DNA of 64,000 nucleotides from Corynebacterium hylobatis (GTDB lineage Bacteria; Actinomycetota; Actinomycetes; Mycobacteriales; Mycobacteriaceae), in contig NZ_RXHJ01000008.1 of the NCBI RefSeq assembly GCF_003955685.1, forward strand, positions 89,608 through 153,607. Direction: 5' to 3'. The notes beneath the pieces were generated by a model, which searched no databases, had not been told where the DNA came from, and saw only the letters and a list, made by a program, of their open reading frames with translations. Position 1 is the first letter of the stretch; each line of letters opens with the position of its first letter. Positions 8,677 through 16,783 of the stretch are shown piece after piece. Made by a program: the position numbers and the translations under genes.

Positions 8677-9453
8677 CTAGTCCTTGACCAGGCCGCCGTC
8701 GACGACGAGGTTCTGGCCGGTGACCGCGCGTGCCCAGGGGGAGGCGAAGAAGAGGATGGCGTCGGCGAATTCCTCCGGGGTGGTCACCGACTGCAGCGGG
8801 GTGGACGCTGCGATGAGGTCGAAGACCTCGTTCGGGGTGGCGGAGCTGGCGTCGGTGGTGCGCAGCAGTCCGCCGGAGAGCATGTTCACGGTGACCTTCT
8901 TGGGCCCGAGGTCCGCAGCCAGGGTGCGGGTGAGTGAGAGCAGCGCGGCCTTGGCGGCGGTGTAGTCGTGGTACGGGACCACCGGGTACTGGAAGAGGTT
9001 GGTCCCGATGGTGATCACGCGTCCCGAACCGGCCTCCTCGAAACCGGGGAGGGCGGCCTGCACAGTGTTCAGGGTGCCCTGGACCGCTCCGGAGAACTGG
9101 GTCTCGAAGCGCTCGTAGGTGATCTCGTCGGCCTTGGGGCGGGCGTCACCGTCGAAGGAGAAGTCGATGAGCGCGTTGTTGACCACGGTGGTGACGGGAG
9201 CGTCGAAGGCTGCGCGGGCGGTATCGACAAGCGCGTCCATCTGGGCGCGGTCGCGGACATCCGCCTGGATCGCGAGAGCCCGGCCGGGGTGCTTATCGAC
9301 GATCGCGGCCGCCGCCGCAGCACTCGAGTGGTAGTTGATCACGACGCGGGCCCCCTCCCTGAGGAAAGCCTCCGTGATGGCCCGGCCGAGGCCGCGGGCC
9401 CCGCCGGTGACGAGCACGATCTGCTCGGGGATGGTTGGTGCAGTGGTGGTCAT
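8677..9453 (-). CDS. Short-chain dehydrogenase/reductase under TPP riboswitch control
   Basis: A 258-residue SDR with the nucleotide-binding TGGARGLG at about 16-23, VVNNA near 88 (NNAG-like with an altered last position), a Ser/Thr-containing strand (VITIGTN) and the catalytic YTAAK at about 160-164. FabG-like in length. It is the first gene after a TPP riboswitch, with a hairpin that can hide its Shine-Dalgarno sequence (AAAGG, 8 bases before ATG 9453). The flavin monooxygenase follows after 4 bases. THI-element-controlled SDRs of unknown function have been reported in comparative studies of thiamine regulons (recalled, not checked). Cofactor preference and substrate cannot be read from sequence. 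Confidence 0.88.
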   Translation of the reverse strand: MTTTAPTIPEQIVLVTGGARGLGRAITEAFLREGARVVINYHSSAAAAAAIVDKHPGRALAIQADVRDRAQMDALVDTARAAFDAPVTTVVNNALIDFSFDGDARPKADEITYERFETQFSGAVQGTLNTVQAALPGFEEAGSGRVITIGTNLFQYPVVPYHDYTAAKAALLSLTRTLAADLGPKKVTVNMLSGGLLRTTDASSATPNEVFDLIAASTPLQSVTTPEEFADAILFFASPWARAVTGQNLVVDGGLVKD

Positions 9454-9458
9454 GTGGA

Positions 9459-9478
9459 CGCCTTTCCGGGAAAAGGCG
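9459..9478 (-). promoter_or_regulatory. Shine-Dalgarno-sequestering hairpin (riboswitch expression platform)
   Basis: On the minus strand CGCCTTT (9472-9478) pairs with AAAGGCG (9459-9465) around a 6-base loop. The 3' arm contains the AAAGG ribosome-binding site of the SDR gene, so the hairpin would block translation. It lies about 35 bases downstream of the TPP aptamer. No U-tract follows, so translational control is more likely than termination. Confidence 0.55.
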
Positions 9479-9512
9479 AAGGTACCCCAGACGCCCCGGA
9501 TGCACCGGAGCT

Positions 9513-9595
9513 GTGGACATTCCCTTCGCCAGTGCTAACTGGATCAGGTTCGACGGGTGTCATCTCAGCCGCTCGGTGGCGGCACCCCGTGTCAC
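9513..9595 (-). promoter_or_regulatory. TPP riboswitch (THI element)
   Basis: On the minus strand the conserved blocks appear in order: GGGGTGCC, GGCTGAGATGACACCCG, ACCTGATCCAGTTAGCACTG, and GCGAAGGGA. A P1 helix can form between GTGACA at the 5' end and TGTC(C)AC at the 3' end. CTGAGA and CCTGATC are the invariant TPP-contacting core, and the loop between the P2 and P4 arms has the expected length. It sits 60 bases before the SDR start. Confidence 0.95.
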
Positions 9596-9604
9596 GTGCC
9601 CATC

Positions 9605-9610
9605 ACTGTA
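9605..9610 (-). promoter_or_regulatory. Candidate -10 box for the riboswitch transcript
   Basis: TACAGT on the minus strand ends 9 bases before the first base of the aptamer P1 helix, placing the start of transcription at or just before the riboswitch. Confidence 0.45.
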
Positions 9611-9684
9611 GCAAGGGGGCGGCGCGCACCCACCCCGGTAGGTAACCTGGGCCACACATATTCCACGACTTATAGGAGTCCCCC

Positions 9685-10569
9685 GTGAGTGCCATGAACG
9701 ATCCCCGCACCCTCCACCCGAAGATCGATCCCCCGAAGCAGACGCAGCCCCACCCGGGACTGGATGCCAAGCTCGAGCCGCAGGCCGACCTGGGTATGGA
9801 CAGCTACGAAGGGCACGGCCGTCTCCGGGGCCGCCGCGCCCTGATCACCGGCGGCGACTCCGGTATCGGTGCCGCCGTCGCCATCGCCTACGCCCGTGAA
9901 GGCGCGGATGTGGCCATCGCCTACCTTCCTGAGGAGGAACCCGACGCCGAGAAGATCATCGCCGCGATCGAGGCCGCCGGCCAGAAGGCACTGGCCCTGC
10001 CCGGTGACCTCTGCGAACTCGCCCATTGCGAGGAGATCGTGGCGAAGACCGTCGAGGCCTTCGGCGGTCTGGACATCCTTGTCAACAACGCCTCCCGCCA
10101 GATCTGGCACGACGGTATCGAGAACATTCCGGACGAGGATTTCGACGCCACCATGAAATCCAACATCTACAGCTCCTTCCGGGTGACCAAGGCCGCCCTG
10201 CCGCACCTGGAGCCCGGCTCGGCGATCATCTTCACTTCCTCGATCCAGGCCTACCAGCCCTCCTCCACCCTGCTGGACTACGCCATGACCAAGGCCGCCA
10301 TGAACAACCTGGCCAAGGGCCTGGCCCAGCAGCTGGCCGGCGAGGGGATCCGCGTCAACGCCGTCGCCCCCGGCCCGATCTGGACGCCCCTGCAGCCCAG
10401 CCACGGCCAGCCCCAGGACAAGATCGAGGGCTTCGGCCAGCACTCCCCGCTGGGCCGGGCGGGCCAGCCGGCGGAGCTGGCCGGCGCCTTCGTGTTCCTG
10501 GCCTCCGACGAGGCCTCCTACGTCATGGGCGAGACCCTCGGAGTCACCGGCGGCACCCCGACCCCGTGA
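9685..10569 (+). CDS. SDR family oxidoreductase, general-stress (YhxC/YdaD-like) type
   Basis: A 294-residue SDR with a characteristic polar N-terminal extension of about 45 residues (Pro/Gln-rich, including PPKQTQPHPGLDAKLEP). The dehydrogenase core follows: TGGDSGIG near 54-61, VNNAS near 133 and YAMTKAA near 197-203. The extension plus core is typical of the glucose/ribitol-dehydrogenase-like general stress SDRs of Bacillus and actinobacteria. GTG 9685 is chosen because AGGAG lies 6-7 bases upstream; an in-frame ATG 9 bases later is possible. It is divergent from the riboswitch operon and converges with the next gene (1-base gap). Natural substrate unknown. Confidence 0.87.
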   Translation: MSAMNDPRTLHPKIDPPKQTQPHPGLDAKLEPQADLGMDSYEGHGRLRGRRALITGGDSGIGAAVAIAYAREGADVAIAYLPEEEPDAEKIIAAIEAAGQKALALPGDLCELAHCEEIVAKTVEAFGGLDILVNNASRQIWHDGIENIPDEDFDATMKSNIYSSFRVTKAALPHLEPGSAIIFTSSIQAYQPSSTLLDYAMTKAAMNNLAKGLAQQLAGEGIRVNAVAPGPIWTPLQPSHGQPQDKIEGFGQHSPLGRAGQPAELAGAFVFLASDEASYVMGETLGVTGGTPTP

Positions 10570-10570
10570 T

Positions 10571-11530
10571 CTAGGCAGACATCTCCGCGAGCAGCTCCTC
10601 GGAACGGGCGCGACCCGCCAGATCACTCATCCCGCTGGTGATGAGGATCTCCTCCGCCCCCGCGGCCCGCAGGAGCTCCCCGGCCCGCTCCGCCACCTGG
10701 GCAGGCGTGCCATAGAGGTCGGTCTGCAGGGTTTCCTCGATGCGGCGACGTTCCTGGGACCGCAGCGCCGACTCGTTCAAATCCGCCAACGGCTCCAGCC
10801 CCTCGAAGGAACCGGTGGTACGGGCCTTCGCCTGCGCCCAGGCCTCGGGGACGAGCAGGTCACGCGCCGCCGCCTCCGTGTCAGCGACGGCGACGTTGCA
10901 GGAGAGGATGGCGTGCGGGGCATCGATAAGCCCGGGGCGGAAATTCTTCCGGTAGAGCTGCGCGGCATCAACCTGGTTGGGGCCACCGAGAATGACCCCG
11001 AGGCCCAGTTCGGCGGCCAGCAGCGCGGAACGGAAACCCGCCAGCACGAAGACAGGGGTGGCGGAATCATTGAAGGGACGCGCCGTGACAGCAGCGCTGC
11101 CGTTCAGGAAACCGAGCAGTTCCCGCAGGTCATCGGGATAACGCTTCTTCAACTCCGCGACATCCCTCTGCCGCAGAGCCGCCCGCACCGGGGCGGTGAA
11201 ACCCACGGAAGAACCGATTCCGGCGTCGATCCGCCCCGGATACAGGGCTTCCAGGGTGGCGATCTGCTCCGCCACGATCAACGGCTGATGAACCGGCAAC
11301 ATGATGCCCGCCGTGCCGACGCGGATCGAGTCTGTCGCGGCCCCCACCGCCGTGGCCAGCATCCCCGGCTGCGAACCGGGCAGACCTGGCACCGCATGGT
11401 GCTCGGCAACGAAAAAACGCCGGAAACCGAGCGCTTCCGCCTGCCGGGCATGGTCTATCACACCCAGCAGAACCTCAGATTCACTCAGTCCGGCGATCCG
11501 GTTGGCACGGTCAAGTACGGAGAAGCGCAT
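10571..11530 (-). CDS. Luciferase-like flavin-dependent oxidoreductase (MsnO8-like)
   Basis: A 319-residue LLM-class protein of the single-domain bacterial luciferase-like type. Characteristic segments are AEALGFRRFFVAEHH near 33-47, TDSIRVGTAGIMLPVHQPL near 67-85, and YPGRIDAGIGSSVG near 100. It probably uses reduced flavin or F420; the substrate is unknown. The frame continues upstream to 11854, but that stretch overlaps the L,D-transpeptidase gene, and ATG 11530 (with GGTGGGGG just before it) begins with the conserved beta strand MRFSVLD. It lies 22 bases downstream of the transpeptidase stop, so it may be read through from it, though the functions are unrelated. Confidence 0.85.
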   Translation of the reverse strand: MRFSVLDRANRIAGLSESEVLLGVIDHARQAEALGFRRFFVAEHHAVPGLPGSQPGMLATAVGAATDSIRVGTAGIMLPVHQPLIVAEQIATLEALYPGRIDAGIGSSVGFTAPVRAALRQRDVAELKKRYPDDLRELLGFLNGSAAVTARPFNDSATPVFVLAGFRSALLAAELGLGVILGGPNQVDAAQLYRKNFRPGLIDAPHAILSCNVAVADTEAAARDLLVPEAWAQAKARTTGSFEGLEPLADLNESALRSQERRRIEETLQTDLYGTPAQVAERAGELLRAAGAEEILITSGMSDLAGRARSEELLAEMSA

Positions 11531-11552
11531 ACCCCCACCATGCCAGGGCCAG

Positions 11553-12749
11553 CTACCAGGCGGAGGTCTCGTTGACGTTGCCCTTGCCCCAGGTCTCCCA
11601 CGGGATGTTCCAGTCGCCCAGGCCGTCATAACCGGACAGCGTCGTGCCGACGGTATTCTGCACCACCACCGGATCACCCCGCTTGACCGTGTTCTGGAAC
11701 CACTGGGCCGCCTCGGTGGTGACATTGATGCAGCCGTGCGAGACATTGCGGTAGCCCTGATCCCCCGCCGACCACGGGGCCGCGTGGACGTAGATCCCGG
11801 AATAGGACATCTGCGTCGCGTAATCCACCTCAGTGCGGTATCCACCCTGGTCATAACCCAGACCGAAGGTGGCGGAATCCATCAGCAGGGAAGCGTGCTC
11901 ATCACCGATGATGTAGGTGCCGTTCGGGGTGGCCCACTCCGCAGTGTCCCGGCCCAGGGATACCGGGATGGAACGCAGCACCTCACCGTTGCGGTAGACG
12001 GTCATGGTCTTGGTGGCGTCGTCGACGACAGTGCGCACGTCATCACCGATGGTGAAGCTCGCCGCGTTGTCCTTCGAGCCGTAGACTCCCCCGCCCAGAT
12101 CAACACCGTAGAGGGCCACGTCGACGGAGACCTCCGTGCCGGGCGTCCAGTACTCCGCCGGACGCCAGCGCAGCTCCGAGTTGTTCAACCAGTAGAAACC
12201 ACCATCGACCTCCGGGGAGGTGGTGATGGTGATGGCGTCCTGCGCCGCATGACGGTCCTCCACCGCGGTGCCGAAACGGAAGGCGATGGTCTGCGCAACC
12301 CCCACCGTCGAACCATCCAGCGGAGACAGGGCCACACCGGTCGTCGAGGCCGGGTTCGCAGTGCTGAAGCTCAGGGTCTTCGCCTGGCCTGCCCGGTCCT
12401 CGGCCTGCACCGTGTAGGTGCGGCCGTAACCCAGCACCTCAGCCGTCGACCACTGCCGTCCATCCGTGGACAGCTCCGATTCGACGATATTACCGTCCTC
12501 GTTGGTCATGGTGACCTGCTTCAGGCCCTCCGCGGAGGTCACGGTCACCGGCTCGGCGGGGTTGATGTCGTCGGCGGCCTGGGCCACCGAGAACTCCAGC
12601 GGGGCAGGTGCGGTGCTCTCGACCGCCTGGGCCCGGCTCTCACTCACCGACGTCCTGTCGATCGTGCACCCGGCCAGCGTTACCGCTGTCAGGGCCGCCA
12701 CAACCACCACTGCACTGCCCCGCCTGAATAACGGGATGCTGACCTTCAC
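11553..12749 (-). CDS. Secreted L,D-transpeptidase lipoprotein (LppS/Ldt type)
   Basis: An enzyme that makes 3-3 peptidoglycan cross-links outside the membrane. The 398-residue product starts with a lipoprotein signal peptide (basic [11 protein letters not shown], hydrophobic stretch, lipobox LAGC with Cys near 32). Two immunoglobulin-like domains then resemble those of mycobacterial LdtMt2 (about 60-270), followed by a C-terminal YkuD domain with the catalytic motif SHGCINV near 340. GTG 12749 is preferred because AGAGG lies 7 bases upstream and the signal peptide begins cleanly there; the open frame extends further to 12884. The nearest C. glutamicum relative, from memory, is the LppS group. 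Confidence 0.92.
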   Translation of the reverse strand: MKVSIPLFRRGSAVVVVAALTAVTLAGCTIDRTSVSESRAQAVESTAPAPLEFSVAQAADDINPAEPVTVTSAEGLKQVTMTNEDGNIVESELSTDGRQWSTAEVLGYGRTYTVQAEDRAGQAKTLSFSTANPASTTGVALSPLDGSTVGVAQTIAFRFGTAVEDRHAAQDAITITTSPEVDGGFYWLNNSELRWRPAEYWTPGTEVSVDVALYGVDLGGGVYGSKDNAASFTIGDDVRTVVDDATKTMTVYRNGEVLRSIPVSLGRDTAEWATPNGTYIIGDEHASLLMDSATFGLGYDQGGYRTEVDYATQMSYSGIYVHAAPWSAGDQGYRNVSHGCINVTTEAAQWFQNTVKRGDPVVVQNTVGTTLSGYDGLGDWNIPWETWGKGNVNETSAW

Positions 12750-12955
12750 GAAAAACCTCTTGATCCGACCTGCGTCGTCATACGAAAACTGCCATGAACA
12801 GCCCTCAGAGTAGTGCCCATGCAACATAGGGTCCAACAGATAGCGAAAAAACATGCTCTGACCAGCCGATTTTACTACCTGCAACTAAACCTGTTATATT
12901 TTTGTTCGTCGCCGAGACAGACCGGGAAACAACGGGTGGAACGGTAAAAATATCA

Positions 12956-13028
12956 GCGCCATTAGCTCAATTGGTAGAGCATCTGACTCTTAATCAGAGG
13001 GTTCGGGGTTCGATTCCCTGATGGCGCA
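12956..13028 (+). tRNA. tRNA-Lys (CTT anticodon)
   Basis: The acceptor GCGCCAT (12956-12962) pairs with ATGGCGC (13021-13027). The anticodon stem CTGAC/ATCAG-type arm carries CTCTTAA with CTT, and the T arm is GGGTTCGATTCCC. The discriminator is A and CCA is not encoded. A possible -10 box TATATT (12895-12900) lies 55 bases upstream. Confidence 0.97.
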
Positions 13029-13034
13029 CAATAA

Positions 13035-13075
13035 CCCCAGGTGGGAAGAGGTTTTACACTTCTTCCCACCTGGGG
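13035..13075 (+). terminator. Rho-independent terminator after tRNA-Lys
   Basis: A perfect 15-bp stem (13035-13049 with 13061-13075), an 11-base loop and a following ATTTTTT tail. Confidence 0.93.
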
Positions 13076-13139
13076 ATTTTTCGTTGAGTGGCAAAATAAA
13101 GGCTGAAATCAGCAGCGCTCACCCGAAATCCCCACCGTC

Positions 13140-13802
13140 TCACCTGGTGGCGGAATGCTCCTGCCACAGATCCCGGTTGAGACCGTCCTCAAGTTTGGCG
13201 ATCTGGGCCGCGACGATCTGCTCCACCGCCTCCCCTGACATGCGTTGGGCGCCGGCGAGCACCCAGTGGTTGCCCACCTCCGCCTGGATGACGATTGACT
13301 CGTGGATGCGGCCGTCACCGTCGTGGATGAGCACGCGCATGCCGGGGTACTCCGAGTCGAGGGGGTGGACGGAGTAGGTGACGTCATAGGTCGGGTCGTG
13401 GACGGGTTCCGCGCATTCGGTGAGAATGTCCCCGTAGATGGCTCGGACGTCGAGGTCCTCGGCCACGGAGAAGAGACCGAGTTCGAGGTGAACCTGGCCG
13501 ACGGTGTAGCCGGCACTGGAGGAGGCGTGGGGCAGGAAACGGGCATCCAGGCCGGCGTGCACGGCGTCCTCGCAGGGTCGGCCGATGTCGAGGGAGGGGA
13601 TGGCCAGCGGGAGTTGGGTGGGCACGTTCTCGCCCTCATTCAGGGTGCGGGTGACGGTGCCGGGGATGCCGGTCTCCTCCGCGGTGAGAAGCAGTGGGGT
13701 GAGGTCGGCGGCGTCGAGAAGCGACGGGTCCCCGGTGCAGGAGACGAGGCCGCCGAGGGCGAGGCCCGCGATGAGGACTGCCGTTGCACGGTGTGAGAGC
13801 AT
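13140..13802 (-). CDS. Putative lipoprotein of unknown function
   Basis: A 220-residue exported protein. The first 22 residues form a lipoprotein signal peptide ending in the lipobox LVSC (Cys22), so it should be anchored to the outer face of the membrane. The rest is soluble, with two further cysteines (about 87 and 128) that could form a disulfide. The overall layout recalls the extracytoplasmic PknH-sensor-like lipoproteins of actinobacteria; this is a weak resemblance. GGAGG lies 8 bases before ATG 13802. The gene stands alone, between the tRNA-Lys terminator and the glutaminase gene, whose stop is about 54 bases upstream on the same strand. Confidence 0.75.
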   Translation of the reverse strand: MLSHRATAVLIAGLALGGLVSCTGDPSLLDAADLTPLLLTAEETGIPGTVTRTLNEGENVPTQLPLAIPSLDIGRPCEDAVHAGLDARFLPHASSSAGYTVGQVHLELGLFSVAEDLDVRAIYGDILTECAEPVHDPTYDVTYSVHPLDSEYPGMRVLIHDGDGRIHESIVIQAEVGNHWVLAGAQRMSGEAVEQIVAAQIAKLEDGLNRDLWQEHSATR

Positions 13803-13855
13803 TCTGTGCGCCTCCCTGAGAAACTGTCTTATTCTCTCACCATAGTGCCAGGCAC

Positions 13856-15103
13856 CTATAACTCATTGACGGTATCGGCATAAGTGCCGTCGGCGAATTC
13901 CAGATCGCCCACCACATCCTCCGGGTCGTAGATGGCGCAGATGAAGCCGCTCTCCCGGAGCCTGCGCAACCCCTCCTTGACCATGCGGCGGCCCATGCGG
14001 TTGAAGGAGGTGACGCGGGAGACATCGAGGACCAGTTCCTCCCCACCCAGGTTATGGCTGGCCAGTTCGTGGAGGATGCTCTCAGCGGCGGTGAAGTTGA
14101 TGGTGCCCTGCAGGCGGATGACGGTGGAGTCGCCGTCGCGGGTGACGGAGCGGACGCCGGGGACGGCGTGGTGGTCGGCGGACATGAGGTGCAGCCCCAT
14201 GTCCCGGGAGAGTTTCCCGAAGATGCGGACGCCGCGGTAGGAGTTGCCCTGGGTGTCCAGACGCGGGGAGAGGGTGGCGATGCCCAGCTGGCCGGGCAGG
14301 GCGCCGATCAGCCCGCCGGAGACCCCGGATTTGGCGGGAATTCCCACGTCGGCCATCCACCGGCCCGCGCCGTCGTACATGCCGGCGGAACTCATCACCG
14401 CCATGGTCAGCCGGCAGACCTCGGGGTGGAGGATCTTTTCACCGGTCAGGGGCTGCACCCCGCCGCTGGCGAGCGTGGCGGACATGACCGCCAGGTCGCG
14501 GGTGGTCACCAGGATGGAGCACTGCCGCGTGTAACTGAGGACGGCCGAGTGGGCGTCATCGCGGATGATGCCGTGGCTGCGCAGCAGGTGCGCGATGGCG
14601 AGGTTGCGGTCGGCTCCGGCCAGCTCGGACCGGCACAGCTGTTCGTCGATGACCAGCTCGCGTCCGGCGAGGCGGGAGAAGAGATCCCGGATCTTCTCCA
14701 CCCGCTCGTCCACGTCGGAGCCCGCGCCGTTGATGAGCTGGTTCACCACGATGGCCCCGGCGTTGATCATGGGGTTGACCGGGCGGTTGTTGTTCTCGTC
14801 GAGGGAGAGTTCGTTGAAGGCCTCGCCGGAGGGTTCCACCCCCACGACGTCGGCGACGGCGTCCGGACCCAGTTCCTGGAGTGCCAAGGCATAGACGAAG
14901 GGTTTGGAGATGGACTGGATGGTGTATTCCTCGCCTGCGTCACCGGCGTCGTAGATGTGGCCGTCGGCGGTGCACAGGGCGAGGGCGAGGCGTTCCGGCG
15001 GGGCGTCGCGGAGTTCGTCGACGGTGTCGGCCATCCGGCCCCCGTCCTGGTCGCGCACCTGGTCGAGGATGGTGGCGAGATAGTCGGGGATGGGGGTCTT
15101 CAT
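13856..15103 (-). CDS. glsA: Glutaminase A with C-terminal STAS domain
   Basis: Hydrolyses glutamine to glutamate and ammonia. The 415-residue protein has a serine-dependent beta-lactamase-like glutaminase domain (about 1-300) with the SxxK motif in YTIQSISKPF near 66, NPMINAGA near 115, and a conserved GGL segment near 255. A C-terminal STAS-like domain (about 315-415, strand pattern VIRLQGTINFT and ELVLDVSRVTSFN) follows, an arrangement known for actinobacterial glutaminases. The frame extends upstream to 15793 across pncA, but ATG 15103 has TAGGCT 7 bases before it. It is divergent from pncA, whose own TAGGCT is 80 bases away. Confidence 0.93.
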   Translation of the reverse strand: MKTPIPDYLATILDQVRDQDGGRMADTVDELRDAPPERLALALCTADGHIYDAGDAGEEYTIQSISKPFVYALALQELGPDAVADVVGVEPSGEAFNELSLDENNNRPVNPMINAGAIVVNQLINGAGSDVDERVEKIRDLFSRLAGRELVIDEQLCRSELAGADRNLAIAHLLRSHGIIRDDAHSAVLSYTRQCSILVTTRDLAVMSATLASGGVQPLTGEKILHPEVCRLTMAVMSSAGMYDGAGRWMADVGIPAKSGVSGGLIGALPGQLGIATLSPRLDTQGNSYRGVRIFGKLSRDMGLHLMSADHHAVPGVRSVTRDGDSTVIRLQGTINFTAAESILHELASHNLGGEELVLDVSRVTSFNRMGRRMVKEGLRRLRESGFICAIYDPEDVVGDLEFADGTYADTVNEL

Positions 15104-15110
15104 GCCGTCG

Positions 15111-15116
15111 AGCCTA
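15111..15116 (-). promoter_or_regulatory. -10 box TAGGCT of glsA, leaderless-type
   Basis: TAGGCT on the minus strand lies 7 bases before ATG 15103, with no Shine-Dalgarno sequence. Confidence 0.5.
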
Positions 15117-15195
15117 CCGAGGCCCGTCCCCCGCGACCGTTGAGTTTCTGACGCAATCATTCCCACCGCGCGTGACGACGACCGCAGGCCCCCGC

Positions 15196-15201
15196 TAGGC
15201 T
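15196..15201 (+). promoter_or_regulatory. -10 box TAGGCT of pncA, leaderless-type
   Basis: TAGGCT lies 7 bases before ATG 15209. With the matching box of glsA it forms a divergent pair of very short promoters. Confidence 0.5.
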
Positions 15202-15208
15202 GGCGGAC

Positions 15209-15772
15209 ATGAGCACCCCGAAGACCGCACTCGTCATCGTCGATGTCCAGAACGACTTCTGCCCCGGCGGCTCTCTGGCCACCGAACGCGGCCACGAGGT
15301 AGCGAAGTTGATCGGTGAGTACCAGGACAGCCACGGTGGACGCTACGCGCACATCATCGCCACCCAGGACTGGCACGTCGACCCGGGCGGGCACTTCTCG
15401 GACACACCTGATTTCGTCGATTCCTGGCCCGTCCACTGCGTCGCCGGCACCGAGGGCGCGGACATGCACCCGCAGGTGCGCACCGATCTCATCGACGCCT
15501 ACTTCCGCAAAGGCGAGCACACCGCCGCCTACTCCGGTTTCGAGGGGGCGGCGGAGGGCGTGGGCATGGCGGAGTGGCTGAAGGAGCGCGGCGTGGAGAA
15601 ACTTGACGTCGTCGGGATCGCCACCGACCACTGCGTGCGGGCCACCGCCCTCGACGCACTGGAGGAGGGTTTCGAGGTGCGCGTGCTCACCGACATGTGT
15701 TCCCCCGTGGACGAGGTGCGCGGCGAGGCTGCGCTGCAGGAGCTGGTGGGATCGGGTGCGCAGCTGAGCTGA
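15209..15772 (+). CDS. pncA: Nicotinamidase
   Basis: Converts nicotinamide to nicotinate and ammonia for NAD salvage. The 187-residue isochorismatase-fold protein shows the family's triad and metal site: Asp12 in VIVDVQNDFC, Lys in YFRKGEHT near 101, and the nucleophilic Cys in ATDHCVRATA near 143. The metal ligands are in TQDWHVDPGGHF near 52-62. All active-site residues seen in mycobacterial PncA are present, so pyrazinamide would be expected as an alternative substrate. It feeds nicotinate to PncB (41429) encoded elsewhere in the window. It is the first gene to the right of the divergent glsA/pncA promoters. Confidence 0.95.
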   Translation: MSTPKTALVIVDVQNDFCPGGSLATERGHEVAKLIGEYQDSHGGRYAHIIATQDWHVDPGGHFSDTPDFVDSWPVHCVAGTEGADMHPQVRTDLIDAYFRKGEHTAAYSGFEGAAEGVGMAEWLKERGVEKLDVVGIATDHCVRATALDALEEGFEVRVLTDMCSPVDEVRGEAALQELVGSGAQLS

Positions 15773-15820
15773 TCCCCCGGTAGTCAGCCGCATTCACCAG
15801 CGGAGGCCCGGGGCGCTGGA

Positions 15821-15826
15821 TAGGGT
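15821..15826 (+). promoter_or_regulatory. -10 box TAGGGT, leaderless-type
   Basis: TAGGGT lies 6 bases before ATG 15833. Confidence 0.4.
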
Positions 15827-15832
15827 GGGGCC

Positions 15833-16345
15833 ATGCCTACCCACCATCGGCTTCTTGTCATGCGGCACTCCAAATCCTCCTGGTCCACCCCCTCCCCCGA
15901 CCACCGACGTCCTCTGAACAAACGGGGCCAGCGCGACGGCCTGGCCGCCGGCGAATGGCTGGCGAAGAACATCGGCACCATCGACCACGTCCTCTGCTCC
16001 ACCGCCACCCGCACCCGATTGAGCTGGGAACGGGCCAAGGCCGGCGGGGCGACCGCCCGTGGCATCAGCTTCCACGACGAGATGTACGAATCAGAGGTGG
16101 CCTCCTTCTGGCCGCTGCTGGCACAGCTGCCGGAGTCCATCGGAACCGCACTCTTCCTCGGCCACTGGCCCGGAGTCGAGGACCTCAGCCGCCGACTGGC
16201 CGAGCCTGATGACCACCCCGGCTGGGAGAGCATGGACGTGAAATTCCCCACCAGCGCCATCGCCGTGCTGGAGATCCCCGCGGCCTGGAAGGAACTCTCC
16301 CCGGGCGCAGCGCGCCTGAGCGACTACGTCATCCCGCGGGGCTGA
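15833..16345 (+). CDS. SixA-like histidine phosphatase
   Basis: A 170-residue member of the histidine phosphatase (phosphoglycerate mutase-like) superfamily. The N-terminal LLVMRHSKSSW supplies the nucleophilic His with RHS instead of the usual RHG, as in SixA-type proteins. A second conserved His lies in LFLGHWPGVEDL near 107. SixA relatives dephosphorylate phosphohistidine, but the target here is unknown. It is probably cytoplasmic and starts at ATG 15833 behind TAGGGT. A strong terminator lies in the gap between it and the convergent DUF3618 gene. Confidence 0.87.
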   Translation: MPTHHRLLVMRHSKSSWSTPSPDHRRPLNKRGQRDGLAAGEWLAKNIGTIDHVLCSTATRTRLSWERAKAGGATARGISFHDEMYESEVASFWPLLAQLPESIGTALFLGHWPGVEDLSRRLAEPDDHPGWESMDVKFPTSAIAVLEIPAAWKELSPGAARLSDYVIPRG

Positions 16346-16371
16346 GCAGCCGGGGAACGGGGACGTCGAAA

Positions 16372-16402
16372 AGCGGGGTGGGGGCATTGCCCCCACCCCG
16401 CT
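16372..16402 (-). terminator. Rho-independent terminator, shared by convergent genes
   Basis: A perfect 14-bp stem (16372-16385 with 16389-16402). On the minus strand it is followed by TTTTC, so it mainly serves the DUF3618 gene. The plus-strand tail is less T-rich. Confidence 0.8.
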
Positions 16403-16415
16403 GTCCGGTGACAGA

Positions 16416-16694
16416 TCAGGCGCGGCCGGCCAGCAGCTGCTTGATCTCCTTCAGCTCGTTGCTGCGCTTGCGGTTACGCAGGACAGCGAAGGCGATGATG
16501 CCGACCACGGCGACACCGACCCCGGCGAGCACCTTCTGCACCTGCGGGTCGCGGACCTTGGCGGTGGCCTCGCGCTTCGCGTCGTCCACCAGGTTCTTCG
16601 GCTTGGTGCGGGTGGCCAGCTCGTCGAGGGTGCTGGCCAGCTGGCGACGGGTGCGCTCGATGTCTCGCTGGATATCGTTGATGTCTCGTGCCAC
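16416..16694 (-). CDS. DUF3618-like small membrane protein
   Basis: A 92-residue protein. The N-terminal RDINDIQRDIERTRRQLASTL is the amphipathic segment typical of DUF3618 (IEaaR..la.tld-like). One hydrophobic segment follows (about 55-75, VLAGVGVAVVGIIAFAVL), then a basic RNRKR, suggesting a single-pass membrane protein with the long helix inside. GTG 16694 is chosen because CGGGAGA lies 6 bases upstream; an in-frame TTG 18 bases earlier lacks a site. It ends at a strong terminator and is divergent from bcp. Function unknown. Confidence 0.78.
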   Translation of the reverse strand: MARDINDIQRDIERTRRQLASTLDELATRTKPKNLVDDAKREATAKVRDPQVQKVLAGVGVAVVGIIAFAVLRNRKRSNELKEIKQLLAGRA

Positions 16695-16770
16695 GTGGGT
16701 CTCCCGGTTCAAGAAGTGAAGGTCTTTTCCTACTCAGAGTAGTGTAACGCGACCTGAGGGGGCAGGGCGG

Positions 16771-16776
16771 TATGGT
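16771..16776 (+). promoter_or_regulatory. -10 box TATGGT of bcp, leaderless-type
   Basis: TATGGT ends 7 bases before ATG 16784. A GGAGG in the spacer is too near the ATG to act as a ribosome site, and an in-frame ATG lies inside the box at 16772. Confidence 0.4.
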
Positions 16777-16783
16777 GGAGGAC

